NCBI GenBank assembly: GCA_029204225.1
Contig: CM055106.1
Coordinates: forward strand, 35,934,361 to 35,998,360
Reading direction: 5' to 3'
DNA from: Diphasiastrum complanatum
Lineage: Eukaryota; Streptophyta; Lycopodiopsida; Lycopodiales; Lycopodiaceae
DNA: 64,000 nucleotides
Of the stretch, positions 21,898 to 34,987 are shown in pieces. Both the position numbers and the translations under genes were made by a program. Within the stretch, counting starts at the first letter, position 1. Every line of letters begins with the position of its first letter. The notes under the pieces were generated by a model, which did no database searches, was not told the DNA's origin, and saw only the letters and a program-made list of their open reading frames with translations.

Positions 21898-22422
21898 TTA
21901 CACGATTGAAAGATTTACAACAAGCTCAACAGATTCCCTTGTCACTCTTGCAAGATGATGGTACGTTGTACTAGCAACTAATAATGTGATCTTACCTTGG
22001 TCTTTGAAACTACTTCCGATTCCCGAAGCAACCATCACGTTGATTGTTCGAACAACTTCTGCGTATGCAATGCTTTGGATTCCATTCCACACGCAAAAGA
22101 TTCGGCATGATTTCGACCTAGGTGTGATTGGTCCCACAATGATGCCGTTGTGTTGCAGCAATGCAGCATAATTGCAAAATATTTGAGGCAAGCAAATGAG
22201 TGCTTCTATGCAATGATCAGCCAGAGGCACGTCCTCATGAGTACTAGATAATGTCATGATATGATAGGCCAGGTATCGAAGCTTGCCAAAGGGCACAACA
22301 CGGGTAGTATAAAACCTCTTACACCATGTAGTGGAGTTGAGGTAAATAGGGAGAAGGGACGAGAAATGACGACCATGGGTCGAGCGGTAAGTTAGGTAAG
22401 AGGAATCCAAGGGGGCATCCAC
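21898..22422 (-). other. Unrecognised 174-codon ORF
   Basis: Longest open frame in the 20-31 kb interval. It has no ATG at its upstream end (GTG); internal Met codons occur near residue 56. Composition is protein-like, with hydrophobic segments (PQIFCNYAALL, NVMVASGIGSS). No domain was recognised. It could be an exon or pseudogene fragment of a host gene, or chance. 22423-23577 is more GC-rich up to about 23030 and holds no supported gene. Confidence 0.3.
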
Positions 22423-23577
22423 CCATAAAGGCCTACAAGAGGGTCCCTGGAGAGGCGAAGTCCAAGGGATTAGAAAGAGGCAAGATCAAGAAGCAAGAGC
22501 TCATTCGTGGACACAGGGAGGAGGCAGCCATAGTTTGACAGGGTGGCACATGGACAAGTTGATCCAGGGTCAAGAAACCCGAGGGTGCTGAGAGAAGAGA
22601 GAAGGCGAGTCAGAGGGAAAGAGGGCCGAAGTCTAGATTGGTTCATCGGTCGAGAGGGGGGACAAGGGCGAGTGGCGAAGTAGAGACCAGAGTTCCAAAT
22701 GGGCATGCCCCAGGTTTTTGAGGATAAAAGGATCTTGAAGGTGAAAAGAGCCTCCGAAACTGAGTAGCGTAACGAAGGTAGGCAGAGGCCGCAAAAGAAG
22801 GGGGACAACAGCAGAGGAGGACATGAAGGAGAGGAGAAGAAAATGCCAATGGTGAGAAACTATAAGAGAGATGACAGTCGCCGAAAAATAAGGGTCTTGT
22901 TCTTGAGTAGAGGGTCAGGAATGCCAAGGTTGCCGTTCATGGTAGGAGTCGTGCAGACTGGCTAGGGCAAGAGAGAGCATTGTTCAACCAGAGAAAACAG
23001 CGCAGAATCTTGGCCACGGTAAGGACGAGGGACTAGTACTCTTTATCCGAGTAGTGAAACCTTGTTTGGATACTGTTTAAGAGTTACTGAAATCCTATTG
23101 ATAGGATTTCCATTCATGTAATTTTGTATTATGAGTTTAGATAGTTTTTGTTAATATTGATGGAGTAATGCCAAATTGGTCAATAAAAAGAAAAACAGTC
23201 CCATTATATTGGAAAAATTTGATTGTTAGAAACTGATCAAAAGTAAAAAACTAATTTCATTTCCGGTTAAATCCTATGAGATTATTAGTTATGCCTTGTT
23301 ATTTCGAACTAGGCTAGAAATGTAATTAATAACCTTGTGATGACCCACTCACACATCTAATGACATGTGGAGCTATTGCATGGGTTATTGACATGGTGTA
23401 GAGTATCAATAATAATGGCTTACATGTATGGAAATATTGTATGCTTGCATAAGCACATGCACATGCAAAGCATGGGCTATATCCTCTTGACTCCCATTCT
23501 AGTTATGTGATTCATTGCTAGGATCCTCTCTCGACACCTGCATAATATCTTATGGCACGAGGTGAATCTATTGGAGA

Positions 23578-23850
23578 TTGATCAGATTATCATCGGTTGG
23601 GATGTTGAATGTTGATGACTTCACAACAACGTCCCCTATAATTCAAGGGCGAACCTCCAAGCCAAAGGCAAGTATTGATCGAGATGTCTTGAGCAAGCAT
23701 GATCTTGGATCTTTTCATGAAGCTGATGGTTTCAAGGAAGAAAGCAAAAGTTTTAATTTTTATTCTTCTTCCAGGAAGACAAGTCAACGTCAGCAAAGCA
23801 CCAATGGACAAGTGGCTGAAATTCGAAAATCAAGATCAAGTTTTGGCTGA
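23578..23850 (+). other. Unrecognised ORF, possible exon fragment
   Basis: 90-codon open frame rich in Ser and Lys (SFNFYSSSRKTSQRQQSTNG). No family recognised. A second open frame of about 100 codons lies on the minus strand at 24273-23965 (GPPLRYRRKKLTNLAPYT), also unrecognised but protein-like. Either could be a host exon or a decayed fragment. Confidence 0.25.
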
Positions 23851-23964
23851 GAGTTGTAATGATCAGAACAAAGGTCAAAATGAAGAGGTATATTATGAGC
23901 AAAGCAAACTTCTATAGATGCAGTTAAATCATGGAGTACAATCTGATTGTCAAGAATATGATCT

Positions 23965-24273
23965 TTAGCGCTCTCGTAAGGGGAACCGTGGAGCTTTAGT
24001 GGTGCTTCTCAATTTTGGCAAGGGTGCCACATCAGCAGAAATTGCAATTGGTTCAGTGGTTTTGGCCGCCATTTGGTTGATACTATTAAGTTTACTCAGA
24101 TTTCCTTCCAAATTATTGTTTGGTGGACTAGAATTTTTTTCTATGGCACATTGACTAATACTTATGTCTTCAACATCTATAGAGAATTTTCGATTCCGCA
24201 ACGTGTAAGGTGCCAGGTTTGTTAACTTCTTACGTCGGTATCGTAATGGAGGCCCTATGATGCTCCAATACAT
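23965..24273 (-). other. Unrecognised basic ORF, possible exon fragment
   Basis: 102 codons with ATG at 24273, reading MYWSIIGPPLRYRRKKLTNL and then SIDVEDISISQ. The basic cluster followed by an acidic/polar tail looks like coding sequence, but there is no known domain and no splice-supported partner. Confidence 0.3.
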
Positions 24274-24479
24274 TGATCATTGATATTATTTCTAAGTTCG
24301 CCTAAATCTTTTTGTTTCAAGATCAGCATATCATGGTCACTAGAGGTTCACCAAGGCTCCATCCTTCATGGTAGCCACCATACAACCACATGAGTGCACA
24401 TAATCACAAAAGGTAAAGTGGTAGAAAGTAGTGAGGCAACTAGCCCAAGTTCCAATATGTTGAATCTGATTTCGTGACT

Positions 24480-25250
24480 TGCAAATGGGTAACTTGTGTA
24501 GATTATAGACCTTCGTGCTGATAACTGGTCTTCAAACAATAGTCCAGGACAGAGGTTTGATCACTCTCGATAACTGCACCAGTGTTGGCGTCTGACGGGT
24601 CAGATAATGCTCAACAATGGCAAACTTAGTTTGTATTCATTGCTAATGGATCAACTTCCTCATAATAGTGGGAATGGATAAGCTATTTTCAAGCAACAAC
24701 AGTCTAATATTGGCTTGTGGCTGCCAGTCTAGTTAATGGCAAATTTCTAATGCACACACTTCGTACATCATTGGAATGGGTAACTACCTTCCAAACGATG
24801 GTCCCTCAACAAGTTTCAACTCCTGGAAGATGCACCAGTGTTGGTGTGTGGTTGACGGCCTAAACAACATAGCCAGTCACATGTAAAGTGCTAACATGTA
24901 TACTCTAAAGTTCACTAGTATGGATAACTGCATTTCAAACGATATCCCCTTAGCAGATTTCAATACTCGACAGATGCACCAGTAAATAGGTCAAATAACA
25001 CATGCGACTACAAATGGATAACTTGTACAAATTATATACCATCGTGTGGATAGTTGGGCTTCAAACAATAGTCCCTGATAGAGGTTTGATCACTCCCAGT
25101 AGACGCACCAGTGTTGGTGTGCGGCTGACGGCCTAAACAACATAGCTAGTCACGTGCAAGGTGCTATAGAGTACTAGTATGGATAACTGCCTTTCAAACG
25201 ATATCTCCTTAGCAGATTTCAACTCCCGGGCAGATTCTCCGTCGAGGGAT
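24480..25250. repeat. Imperfect complex tandem repeat
   Basis: Five diverged copies of a module GGATAACTGCCTTTCAAACG...TTTCAACTCC...GATGCACCAGTGTTGG occur near 24490, 24775, 24920, 25015 and 25185. A longer block (GACGGCCTAAACAACATAGC) recurs at about 24862 and 25127. No coding potential was seen. 24274-24479 and 25251-25897 hold nothing recognised. Confidence 0.7.
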
Positions 25251-25897
25251 TGGTCCCATCGGAAGATCCCCAATGGGGGAAGGGCCCACACTATCCTTAA
25301 TGCGAGTGATTAGGGTAAAGCCGCTTCCAATCCTGGGGGCCGTCCTTAATCACCCTGTACTCTTGGGTCAATGAGAGTTTTTCGAGCTCTTAGAGGTATA
25401 ATCATTGGGAAATGAATGGCTACTCAAGTTCGCTACTCAGCTTCTTCGTCTAGAAAGAAATGCTAGGTGTTGTATCCTCATGGTACTGATCTCTATCCTA
25501 GAGAGTGCCTACTCTTGGTCTAATCATATTAGATGCATGGATAATGGTATCCAGAAGGGGTCTATGCAAAAGTAGAGATTGCTAGTTTCATATAGTTGTC
25601 GGTAGAAAAGTTCTTCAAAAATAAAAAATGATGACTAGATTGTTAGATTCAAGGGTTCCCTATCCAAATCTTAGTTATATGCCCTAGGTCTTGAAGTAGA
25701 CAAAGAAAGAAAACTCAATAATTGCTTTGATCCTTAGTGTTTTGATTCCCATCGAGGATAGGACATTTAAGACAAAAGCATAAAAAATGTCTTATGAGAG
25801 TTGCTTCTCAAGGAAATACGCAACATGATCATTATTGAAAAGACTAATCTAGCCATTGTTATGAATAAAGTTTTTAGGAAATGGTGATGGCAAATAT

Positions 25898-26010
25898 TGG
25901 TTGCCACTTTTTTTGGTTTGCACTTCTTGACCAATTAGATGTTTGGTTGAGAATGGTTGCCACTTTTTCTGGCTTGCACTTCTTGACCAATTAGACGTTT
26001 GGTTGAGAAG
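25898..26010. repeat. 56-bp tandem duplication
   Basis: TGGTTGCCACTTTTT...GCACTTCTTGACCAATTAGA...TTTGGTTGAGAA occurs twice (25898-25953 and 25954-26010) with few differences. From 26011 to 31990 there is AT-rich DNA with no supported gene; its short ORFs lack recognisable domains. Confidence 0.88.
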
Positions 26011-29000
26011 TCCTAAACACTTGGAGACAAATAGGTTTGGCACCCAAGAGAGGGGGGGTTGACAAAGTTTTGTTTACAACCCTTGGATGAGAAAATGAAC
26101 CATTATTTGAATGTTGTTGGAGAAGGAAACAAAAGATAGAATTGGGGCTTTTGTAAGTGAACGTAAGGTAATTTGTCTTAGAGCAGTCCATTAGAAAACC
26201 ACACTCCAAGGTAAGGAGGGAGTCCTTAGTAGCAAGAGTAGTAAGCCCAAGCAAGAGTCACCAGAAAGTTATTTTCCCACTAACAACAAGGACACGAAGG
26301 GCTAAAAATGATTGATAAATAATAATAACTTGATGAAAATTAAGGTTGAAAGCTGCTAGAATCATGAGAGCAGCAATACATGTTCTCCAATTGGACAATT
26401 AGCAAGAAAGAAGAAAAATATAAGCATGTTTCGTCCAAAAGTACTAAAGCCCCAAATGAAATTGTTCCAATGCAGCACCCAAATTAGCCTTAACAAGGAT
26501 GAGTTTGAAGTTTTACATAGGTCTGAACCCTGAACACTCTAGTGAAATGCCCCCTCAAATGCTTTGGCAAAATTTTCAAATTCAAAAAGGATTTTACTTG
26601 CCCACAACACCCTTTAGAAAATTTGCTCCCAAAGATCTTTTTTGGGCAACATTTCTTGGCTTTGAAACTTTGAAATTTCTACCATTATTTTTCTTCAAAT
26701 TTCTAACTAGGTTAAAGCTATAGTGACCCATTTTAATTGGCTTAAGAGGCAAACATACCTCTTATTTTTCTTCTGTAAACTCAAAATCCTCCAAGAGAAA
26801 GAAGACAGTATCTCTTTGCATCACAATGGCTATATTTTTATTAATCCTTGTTGCATGTTCATTGCTAGTTGATTTTCGAAGTATGTTTGGTCTAGTAAAC
26901 CTAGCTATCTCAATTGAAATTTGGATATTGCTTCTACCTCCTCGGGCAGTCTCGGTCTCCTTGATCCCCTATGCTATTTTCTTTGATAGTTTTCTCCAAA
27001 GCTTACTAACGTAGGAAGGCTTCTAAATTTGATCCTTTCTACCATAACCATGATGAACCCATACAACATATGGTGAAATTTTTATTGATTTGCGTCATCA
27101 ATAATATCTAGTTGAAATTTTTATATATTGTCATATCTCTACCCATGCACACAACTTGCATAAATGTTCAAGTCTAAAGATGAGGAAAAAAATCTCAACT
27201 ACCACATTCTAGTTTTAAAACAAATGGCTCTTCAAAATCACTAATTACCTTTCATCCAATATGAATCAAAGATATTTTTCTTCTAAATAAAGTTTATATC
27301 ATACATTTAAAAAAGTTACCACTTTATGACACGACCTTTGTGGGATACACAACTTTCTTGTTTAATTTCTATTTTAAAGTAATACATTCTAGATTTTTAT
27401 GCACATTTCTATTGCCAAGATAAGAAATAAAATTTTATTTTATTATTTTTCTCAAAAAACTTTCTTATTTTCTTATTTATATACAAAATTCCCACCGAGG
27501 ACTTCCACTAATAGTACAAAAATGAGACATTGGGTGGCCCCCAATTGATAGTTTCAAGATAGCCTTCAAGGTTGGTATTATGTTCGTACTTATGGATAGC
27601 AAAACAACAATCATGAGAGAAAAATTAACTTGGCAGTCTAGTAAAGCTAGATAACAGCAAGGGAGCGACTAGAGGCAATGCTCCCATGCTGAAATTGTCC
27701 ATATCTATAAAGGCTCTAGGGAATTTTTTTAAATGTAAGGGTGTTTTCACACTATTTTCTTGGCAAGTGTGTTGGCAACAAGACTTGGTGGCAAATAATC
27801 AGCAATCTTATTACAACTGGTGGACTTGCATGTTTTTGCATTCTCAAGAATGCCTACTCAACAACTTAGGTGGCAAAGACAAGAAAATTTGAAATCGTTG
27901 GCATTGGAACTTGCTGCTTCGACAAGTGTAGTTGTCAAGGAACCATGGTTGTGGTCCAAAAAAAGGAGAAGACGCAAGAGGGGTATAAGAGAGGACCAAA
28001 GCTACATATGGAGGTTTTGACTACATGAAACAAACATGTGAGAGAAAGTTTTGTTGTTGTGTTTTGTAAATGACTCAAGTGTGAGAAGGGTGGTGGGGAT
28101 AGCTAGTACATATGAAGGATTCTATAGGAAAATTTTTCAAGATGGGCATTATGCATAATAATTACGTTGTTCTTCGAATTAGAACATGAAGCAGACATCT
28201 TGTGAATTATGTAATAACCTTTTAAGTAAACTAGACATGAGACTAAGTTAAATGTTGTTGTTTTCCCAATAGAGGAAGGAAGCTTACAAGGAGGCCAAGA
28301 CAGTTAAAACTTTGAAGTATAGGAAAATACTTCTTGAATTGAACACCTTTGTTGGTGGAAGCTAACATGAACAATGCTTGACGAGCTGTTAGAATGAGAT
28401 GCAAGTTTGAAAATGTCTTTGAACTCAATGGTAGAGGCTGTTGGGAAGTCCATTCGCCCTACAAAAGATGACCATAAATTTTAACTACTATTGTTTATAG
28501 AAGTATTGTAAGATTTGCTATCAATAAATTTTCGACAACCCAATCTATATCAAATTATTTATGAAATTGATAGGAATACCAACAATGCAATAGCAAGTGC
28601 TTGGTTTTTATTTGCATTTTGGAGCCACCTTAAAAAAAAAAAGTTACACGAGCTTGCCAACAATTACACCTTCAACCAAAACTCTCATGTGGCCAACCAA
28701 TGAGAGATTGACATCCAAGCATAAAAGTTTATGGTAGAAACGTTCAAGTGGACATGCAATGTTCTGAAAGGTGTATGTGCTATGTGGAAGCCAATCATTG
28801 GATGTTCACATGAAAATTCTACCAATTCAAAGAAAAAGTATTTGCAAAAAAAAAAACTTGCTCTTAGGCATTACAGAAAAGCCTCTTTCTCTTGGAGTTC
28901 CATTCTAATGGTGGGTGCCCTTGAGTTCTTGACCTCCAAGGGTTGGGGGCCTTGGCATTTTGCAAGTAATCTTTTTGAGAGTTTTGTAAGTTTTTTTCTT

Positions 29001-29255
29001 GCCATCATTCAACAAAAAGAGAATAAATGGTGTGCTATCTTTTTTATGACACTACTTGAATGTTTATTATTAAGAATTGTGGTTTGGTACATCGTTAAAA
29101 TTTCATAATGGAATCCCAAACTAAGAAAATTTTGAGATTAATTTTTTAGTTTGTAGCCTCTAAAATTACTTTTATTTTATTTTTTTATTTTTTTCGAACT
29201 GTTTTGCTATGCACGTTGTCATGGCATCTTTCGAGGCCGCAAATTTTCTTTTTTT

Positions 29256-29373
29256 ATTTCACTTAGCACGCTAGCGTGCTATATTTAAAAGCTGTAATTT
29301 ATTTTTTTCTAGCTATTTCACTTAGCACATCGGCATGTTATACTTGAAAGCTGCAAAAAATATTTTGAAATGA
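29256..29373. repeat. 59-bp imperfect tandem duplication
   Basis: ATTTCACTTAGCAC...GCTAT... (29256-29314) repeats at 29315-29373 with about ten differences, each half followed by AAAGCTG. Confidence 0.75.
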
Positions 29374-31994
29374 TGTTTTTATTCAAAATTTGGTTTCCAA
29401 AAGTGTCAAAATACATTTTCTATTTTATAATTTGAAAATTTCAACCTATCAAACCTATAATGTATCCACAAAAATGCGATGTAATACCTTAACAGTGAAT
29501 ATTGTTCATGATAATGATTGTTTGATACATAAATTGCCACATAGACTACACATTTTAGTACTTGCATTATGACATGGACTATATAATTTGTTTTACATGA
29601 GAAAGTTGAATGGTTGTGATGACACCTATCAAGAGATATTGAGAGGATTATTCGTAGTACAGAGTGGAGACAACCAATCTCACTTCCAAAGTTGTCTCAC
29701 ATTGAGGTCCTCAAAAGCAATGTGATTCTTTACATTGAAATCCATTGAATTTTTTCTTTTAGTCAATTTCTTCTTGTGATTAGATATTACATGGCACGCC
29801 ATGTGCTACATAATTGATGAACTATGAGTAGAATGAATTTGCAAAACTCACATAAAATCTACTTGTAGATTGTCAAAACCCCAAGGGTGGAAGGCCATCG
29901 GAGCAGAACCTTTTCCCCTCTAAAAACATCTGTAGAGTTGATGATTATATGCCATTACATTTTAACATTTTTGGACATGATTTTGCCACATAGGAGCGTT
30001 TATGCTTTAGTTAAAAAAATAGTCCATAAGCTCTTATGTTTGAGTAATAAATAAGCTGACAAATGAGTCATCTCAAATCTCACATAACGGATGGTGGAGA
30101 TCAAGTTTGAAGACTCTCATTATTTGATATATGATTTGACCTCAATGTTTCATGGCAATTTCATTGATTGTAGTTTTGATGCCTTGAAAATATGGAGCCC
30201 TTGTAAATGCATTTTGAAAAGTTGGAGCCCTGTTGGATGGAACATTTGAATTTGTTTATTTCTCTTGGATGGAATATGAAAAATTCCTTCGAAGCATCTC
30301 TTTTAAAGATTTTTGAGAACATGCATTAAGCTTGATAATGTGAACTTCCTTTGCATATTATGGAAATTATCACACATTCTCTCCTTGCTACAAATGAAGG
30401 CTTTGTCCCAAGTTGCTTACTCAGTGTGGGACTTGGCACAACCATGGGATTTGACAATGCACTTGTCCATAATGTGTGTCTACTCAAATCTTACATGAAT
30501 CCATGGTTTTGATTGAGTTTGGGGACCACCAAGTGACCAATACCCAAGGCATAATATTCGGGCCTCATCCTTTTACAAATATGATTGGGTGCAATTTTCA
30601 GCTCTCAAAATAGAACATCCTCATCTATGAAATTTGAAAATACATAAGTTTCATACATAGGGAATCTTGAAACTTATGTCCATAAAATTCATTATTTATT
30701 ATTATTTATTTATTGATTTTTTTTAGAGTTTAGTGACACACGTTTGTACGATAATGGGTGTTTGTCGATCCATGACCAGGATATAATAACAACTCTGCAG
30801 CTTCATGAGAAAACTTGTCAATATATGTTTACCATGGGTCTCTTGAACAACCATTATGGACTATGTATTGTTCATGAGGAGGTGCGCTACAGCCTGTAGC
30901 AAGATGAGCCGCATGGCGGCGAATCTAACTACAAGGCTGTAGAGCACCATCGGATGAACGATACATGATGTAGCATTTGGAGATGGACGGTCCAGATGAA
31001 ATCTAGTTACAAGCCTGTATGTCCTATGGCTCAGAATCAACCTATTCGTAACCAATCAAATGATGCCATGTGTCCACTATCACTGCTCGCAAATGCTACA
31101 GAGTCGATAATTCCGCACAATATGGCTATGGCTATGATCTATCTCTAGTCCTTCAAATCAAAGGCATGCATTTTGCATGCAAGCAAAGGGAGAGTAGAAA
31201 GGGAGCAGTTTTATCAAAGAAGGACTTCCCCTGAAGAGCCAGCCAACCCCCCCTTCCACAGGCACATATCCAATATCCAAGCACACGTGTCCATGCTCCC
31301 CAACTTTTCCCACTTGTTCACTTCTTTCTCTCTCTCTCTCTTTTTTTCTCTGCTCTCTCTCGGTTTTTTTTGGGCTCTGTAGTCTTTCGAGGCATGGAAA
31401 GCATGGCGATCGTAGAAGACTGTCGATGAACCCATGCTGTTGCTGTTGCTCTGCACCAGTGGTAGTGGTAGCGAGCGTTTAGCTTCTGTGTTCATCTTAT
31501 CTTGTCCCAAGGCGCTTGTCTCTTCAATGCATGACACATTTCATATATTTGTTGTTTTTGTTTCTGTAGCTAGTAGCTTGCACTGTGTTTGAGACACTGC
31601 TTCTGTTGTTTTTTGTGCGACTTGTGAATATGTGTGTACATTCGCAAGTAAAGAGTGAAGCAGAAGCATTAAGCTGCGAATTGGGTTGAAGTAGGTGAGC
31701 TAGAAAGGCTGGAAAAGAGCACAGAATTTGCCACATCCTTGCGAATAGCTGAAGGCTATGCACAGTTTTCTACACAATGCAGGAGGCTATTGCATTGGAA
31801 TGTTTTAGGTAGCTAGAGAACGCAATTTGCTTTTGTTTTTCTCTCTGGGCTGTTTCTGGGTTTTATTCCGGCAGGCACTGACATTCGATCTGCTTGCATG
31901 CAGGGGGTTCCATAGTGGATGGCATCTGATGCAAGCCTATTTAAGTTTTGGGATGTCTTGGAGTAGATTCTTGATGTAGTGTCGACTTTTTGTA

Positions 31995-32582
31995 ATGGCT
32001 TCTGGCAGCTCAAGCTATCCCGGCCATGATGCAAGCAATTTTCTATGGCGGCGGGGGTGCAGTCAGGATGCACAAACCACTGCTGAATCCTATGGATTTG
32101 AGAGTCTTAACTGTTTAAGCGCTGGCATTCTGCCATGCCAAATGGAAGACACAACCCAGGGATGGCAACAGCATGAAATGGTAGACTTCCATGGCCAATT
32201 TGATGGAGATTTGCCACTCAACAAAGTGATCAAAGAATCAAAAGGACACACTACGAAATTGGAATACATGAAGATGTTTGACATGCAAGGAGATTGTGGA
32301 GACGATGTGGCCCTGGTCAAGATGGCAAAACGATCCAATGCGAGCATCACCAATTCTTTATCTTGCAAGAATAAAGCTTGGTTGGTTGATGTTGATATGA
32401 GAGATACAGAAGCAACCCTAACTCCTCATGTGACATATCAATCTAGCTATGCAGTAAATACGCCTTATACTCAGCCTCGGCATGGCGGAGGAGTTCCTGT
32501 CGGACGACCAGAAATTGCAAGATGGCCAGAGTCTCAGTATAACTGTGGTAGCTCCAAAAATTGGTATGATTTTCTGGATTAA
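31995..32582 (+). CDS. Hypothetical host protein, 195 residues
   Basis: ATG at 31995 opens 195 sense codons starting MASGSSSYPGHDASNFLWRR and ending NWYDFLD. Composition is polar and Ser/Gly/Asp-rich, probably largely disordered, with no known domain, transposon motif or signal peptide. A CT-rich stretch (31320-31375) 620 bp upstream is like the pyrimidine patch of plant 5' UTRs. An overlapping frame from 32482 (MAEEFLSDDQKLQDGQSLSI) also looks protein-like and ends near a GT, so the true gene may be spliced. It could be a first exon of a longer gene. Function unknown. Confidence 0.4.
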   Translation: MASGSSSYPGHDASNFLWRRGCSQDAQTTAESYGFESLNCLSAGILPCQMEDTTQGWQQHEMVDFHGQFDGDLPLNKVIKESKGHTTKLEYMKMFDMQGDCGDDVALVKMAKRSNASITNSLSCKNKAWLVDVDMRDTEATLTPHVTYQSSYAVNTPYTQPRHGGGVPVGRPEIARWPESQYNCGSSKNWYDFLD

Positions 32583-33025
32583 ACTTTTTTTTACGGATGC
32601 CTTCATCGTACTATATATCCTTTTATGTATAGAACAAATGAATCAATGGAGCGACAAAGGGAGATACTATCAATAATCATTAGAGTATTACATTGCCAAC
32701 CTGCTGATGATAAGAAGAGAAATGTTAAAGTGAGCGTGGGCAACAAAGCCATGCCATCAAATATTCCTCTGCTAGAAGAGTTTGGTGCCCTGCAGCATTT
32801 GTGCGAGATAGAAATTTAATACTTTTGCCAGGGTCAATTTAGCTCTTTTGCACGTGTCCTTTTAGAAAACATGGTAATGATTTGTAGAAAATTGCACGTT
32901 TCTCCATATCTTAATTTTTTTTTACCTTCCATACTTGACACTCAAACTGGCTAACTGGCACTCCTGAGCTTGGTTACTATTCTGAAAATAGAGCCTATAT
33001 TCAAACAGTAGACACTGACGGTTAG

Positions 33026-33129
33026 TACCAACATTTTATTTTTCATACTACCAATATCACCTATGCACTTTCCTTTTTACCAACATTTTATTTTTCATAC
33101 CACCAATATCACCTATGCACTTCTTTTTT
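33026..33129. repeat. 52-bp tandem duplication
   Basis: TACCAACATTTTATTTTTCA and the following CACCAATATCACCTATGCAC occur twice (33026-33077 and 33078-33129) with a single T/C difference in the core. 32583-33900 otherwise shows nothing recognisable. Confidence 0.93.
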
Positions 33130-33900
33130 TACGCAAACAATAAATTTTAGTATAAATTGACAAGTTGCTAAATGTATGATGGATGCCGGTTATTCCACCT
33201 CTAGATCTCTTGGTTAGATCCTCAGGCTACTGGATTTTTTCACAGCTGAAATGAAAGTAAAAACATCACATTCAAATACATGCAACTAGCAGATCGTTGA
33301 CAAAATGGCACACAAATAAGGGATCAAGATGGACCAACTGATCAGAACTAGCTTCGTCAACCTACTTGTCAGATTAACAATTTTTAGTGACTTGATAGAC
33401 TTAGACTTTTATGTTCCACCGTGACTATAGCATGTGCTTCTTACTTCATGATCGCTGCATTTTCACACACGCATGTGACAATGATTTTGAGCTTCAACGA
33501 TTTCTCTACCAGGGGACTCTCCTAGTGTTAGAAGCATTTCACAGTCTATTTGTTTTCAAGCCATTATGTTTCTGAAATATTTATGGTCCACAACCCAATT
33601 CATGGAAGTTCCACCCTTTCTTTATTGGTAAAATTACTAAAATAATTAACAAATGTATACTAAAAAAGTTGGTCTTCTTGTTTGGCCAGTGTTTATGTAC
33701 CATAACGGTATGACCCTAGGGTGATGGCCTCGCCATGAAGCGGAACATTGGGCTGATATCTTTGAAATTTGTGTTAGCAACTCAGGATGCCTCGTGTCAT
33801 AGATCCAAGCGTGGACCATGCTTATGGTGCCCACTTGTAGTGAAAAACAAGTGAGCTTTGTATATAATCTCATCATATAGAGCCCGCCACATACGGAAGA

Positions 33901-34382
33901 CCAAGGTTGCAGTCCGCGTTTCGGAACGCGATCCGGGATTTCCCATTAGGGTTTCTCGGAACGCAATTTTGTTTTTTTTTTGTATAGTTGCCAATATGGG
34001 TATCATGTGAAAGGATATCAAAAAAGCAATTGTTATGCAGATCTGTTGCTTGGTTTCAGATGGCTGCAGGCTACATTGATTAGAAATCTGGACATCAGTA
34101 GATGGTTTAAGAAAATTGGCTGCATTTTCATATGGTTTCAGAAATTTGGACTATGTAGTCTGCCGACTGTTTCGGGTGCGAAACACCAAAAAGTGTGTTT
34201 TCACTCAGGGAGTTGGAAGGCCAAATCATGAAGAGGCCTTATCGTCAGGGAAAAAAAATTTGGCCATTACTACTTTTTCCAAAAAAAAAAAACAAAAAAA
34301 TTGCGATTCGGGTCGCGGATCGCTGACGTTCCGGATCGCACGATCCAGAACGTTTTTGCAGCGGATCGCGATCCGCTGCAAC
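33901..34382. mobile_element. Possible hAT-like MITE with CpG-rich ends
   Basis: The left end CAAGGTTGCAGTCCGCG... and the right end, read inverted, GTTGCAGCGGATCGCGATCC share GTTGCAG and a GCGATCC block, suggesting terminal inverted repeats about 480 bp apart. Target duplications could not be defined. The right end includes a 26-bp perfect palindrome (34356-34381). Confidence 0.4.
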
Positions 34383-34589
34383 ACAACGGCAGACATGAGG
34401 GTCCGGGCTGGAATGCTCGCGTCCGCGTCCGACGCCCGGACCCGGACGCGTCCGACCCCCGGACTTGGGGTCGGACACGTCCTTTTTTTTTAATTTTTTT
34501 GGCTGGACGCGTTTAAGTTAAAAAAAAAAACAAAAGGCGCAGGCCCTGTGGACTGTTCCACAGCCGAGAGCAGAGAAAAAGGGCGGGAG

Positions 34590-34629
34590 AGGGAGAGAGA
34601 GAGAGAGAGAGAGCGAGTGAGGGAGAGGC

Positions 34630-34685
<56 letters not shown>

Positions 34686-34987
34686 TGTTTGTGTGTGTGT
34701 GTGATGAGTTGTGTGTGTGTGATGATTGTGTGTGTGGATATTGTTGGTTTGTGTGCATACAGACGTGTGTGTGTGTGGTGATCTGTGTGTGAGAGAGAGG
34801 AAGAGACAGAGAGTGTGAGGTACAGAGAGAGAGGATTTGTGTGTGTGCACGTGTGTACGAGACATGATGTGTGTGTGTGTGTGTGTGGGTTTAGGATTTA
34901 GGGTTTAGGGTGCTTGGGTTTAGGGTTTAGGGTTTAGGGTTTAGGGTGTGAGAGAGATTAGATTTGCGTGCTTCTGTGTGTGTGTGC

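Noticed and set aside
22470-22927. Overlapping Ser/Leu/Pro-rich minus-strand ORFs
   Set aside because: All three frames are open because of GC-rich composition; none shows a domain.
28731-29108. 125-codon plus-strand ORF
   Set aside because: Alternative start, hydrophobic and Lys runs from A-tracts, no family, no splice support; probably chance in AT-rich DNA.
30880-31060. Possible MITE with GCTACAGCCTGTAGC palindrome
   Set aside because: No matching terminal repeats or target duplication found.
34513-34865. Long ORFs reading Ser-Leu or Thr-His repeats on the minus strand
   Set aside because: They are direct translations of GA and GT microsatellites with no start context.
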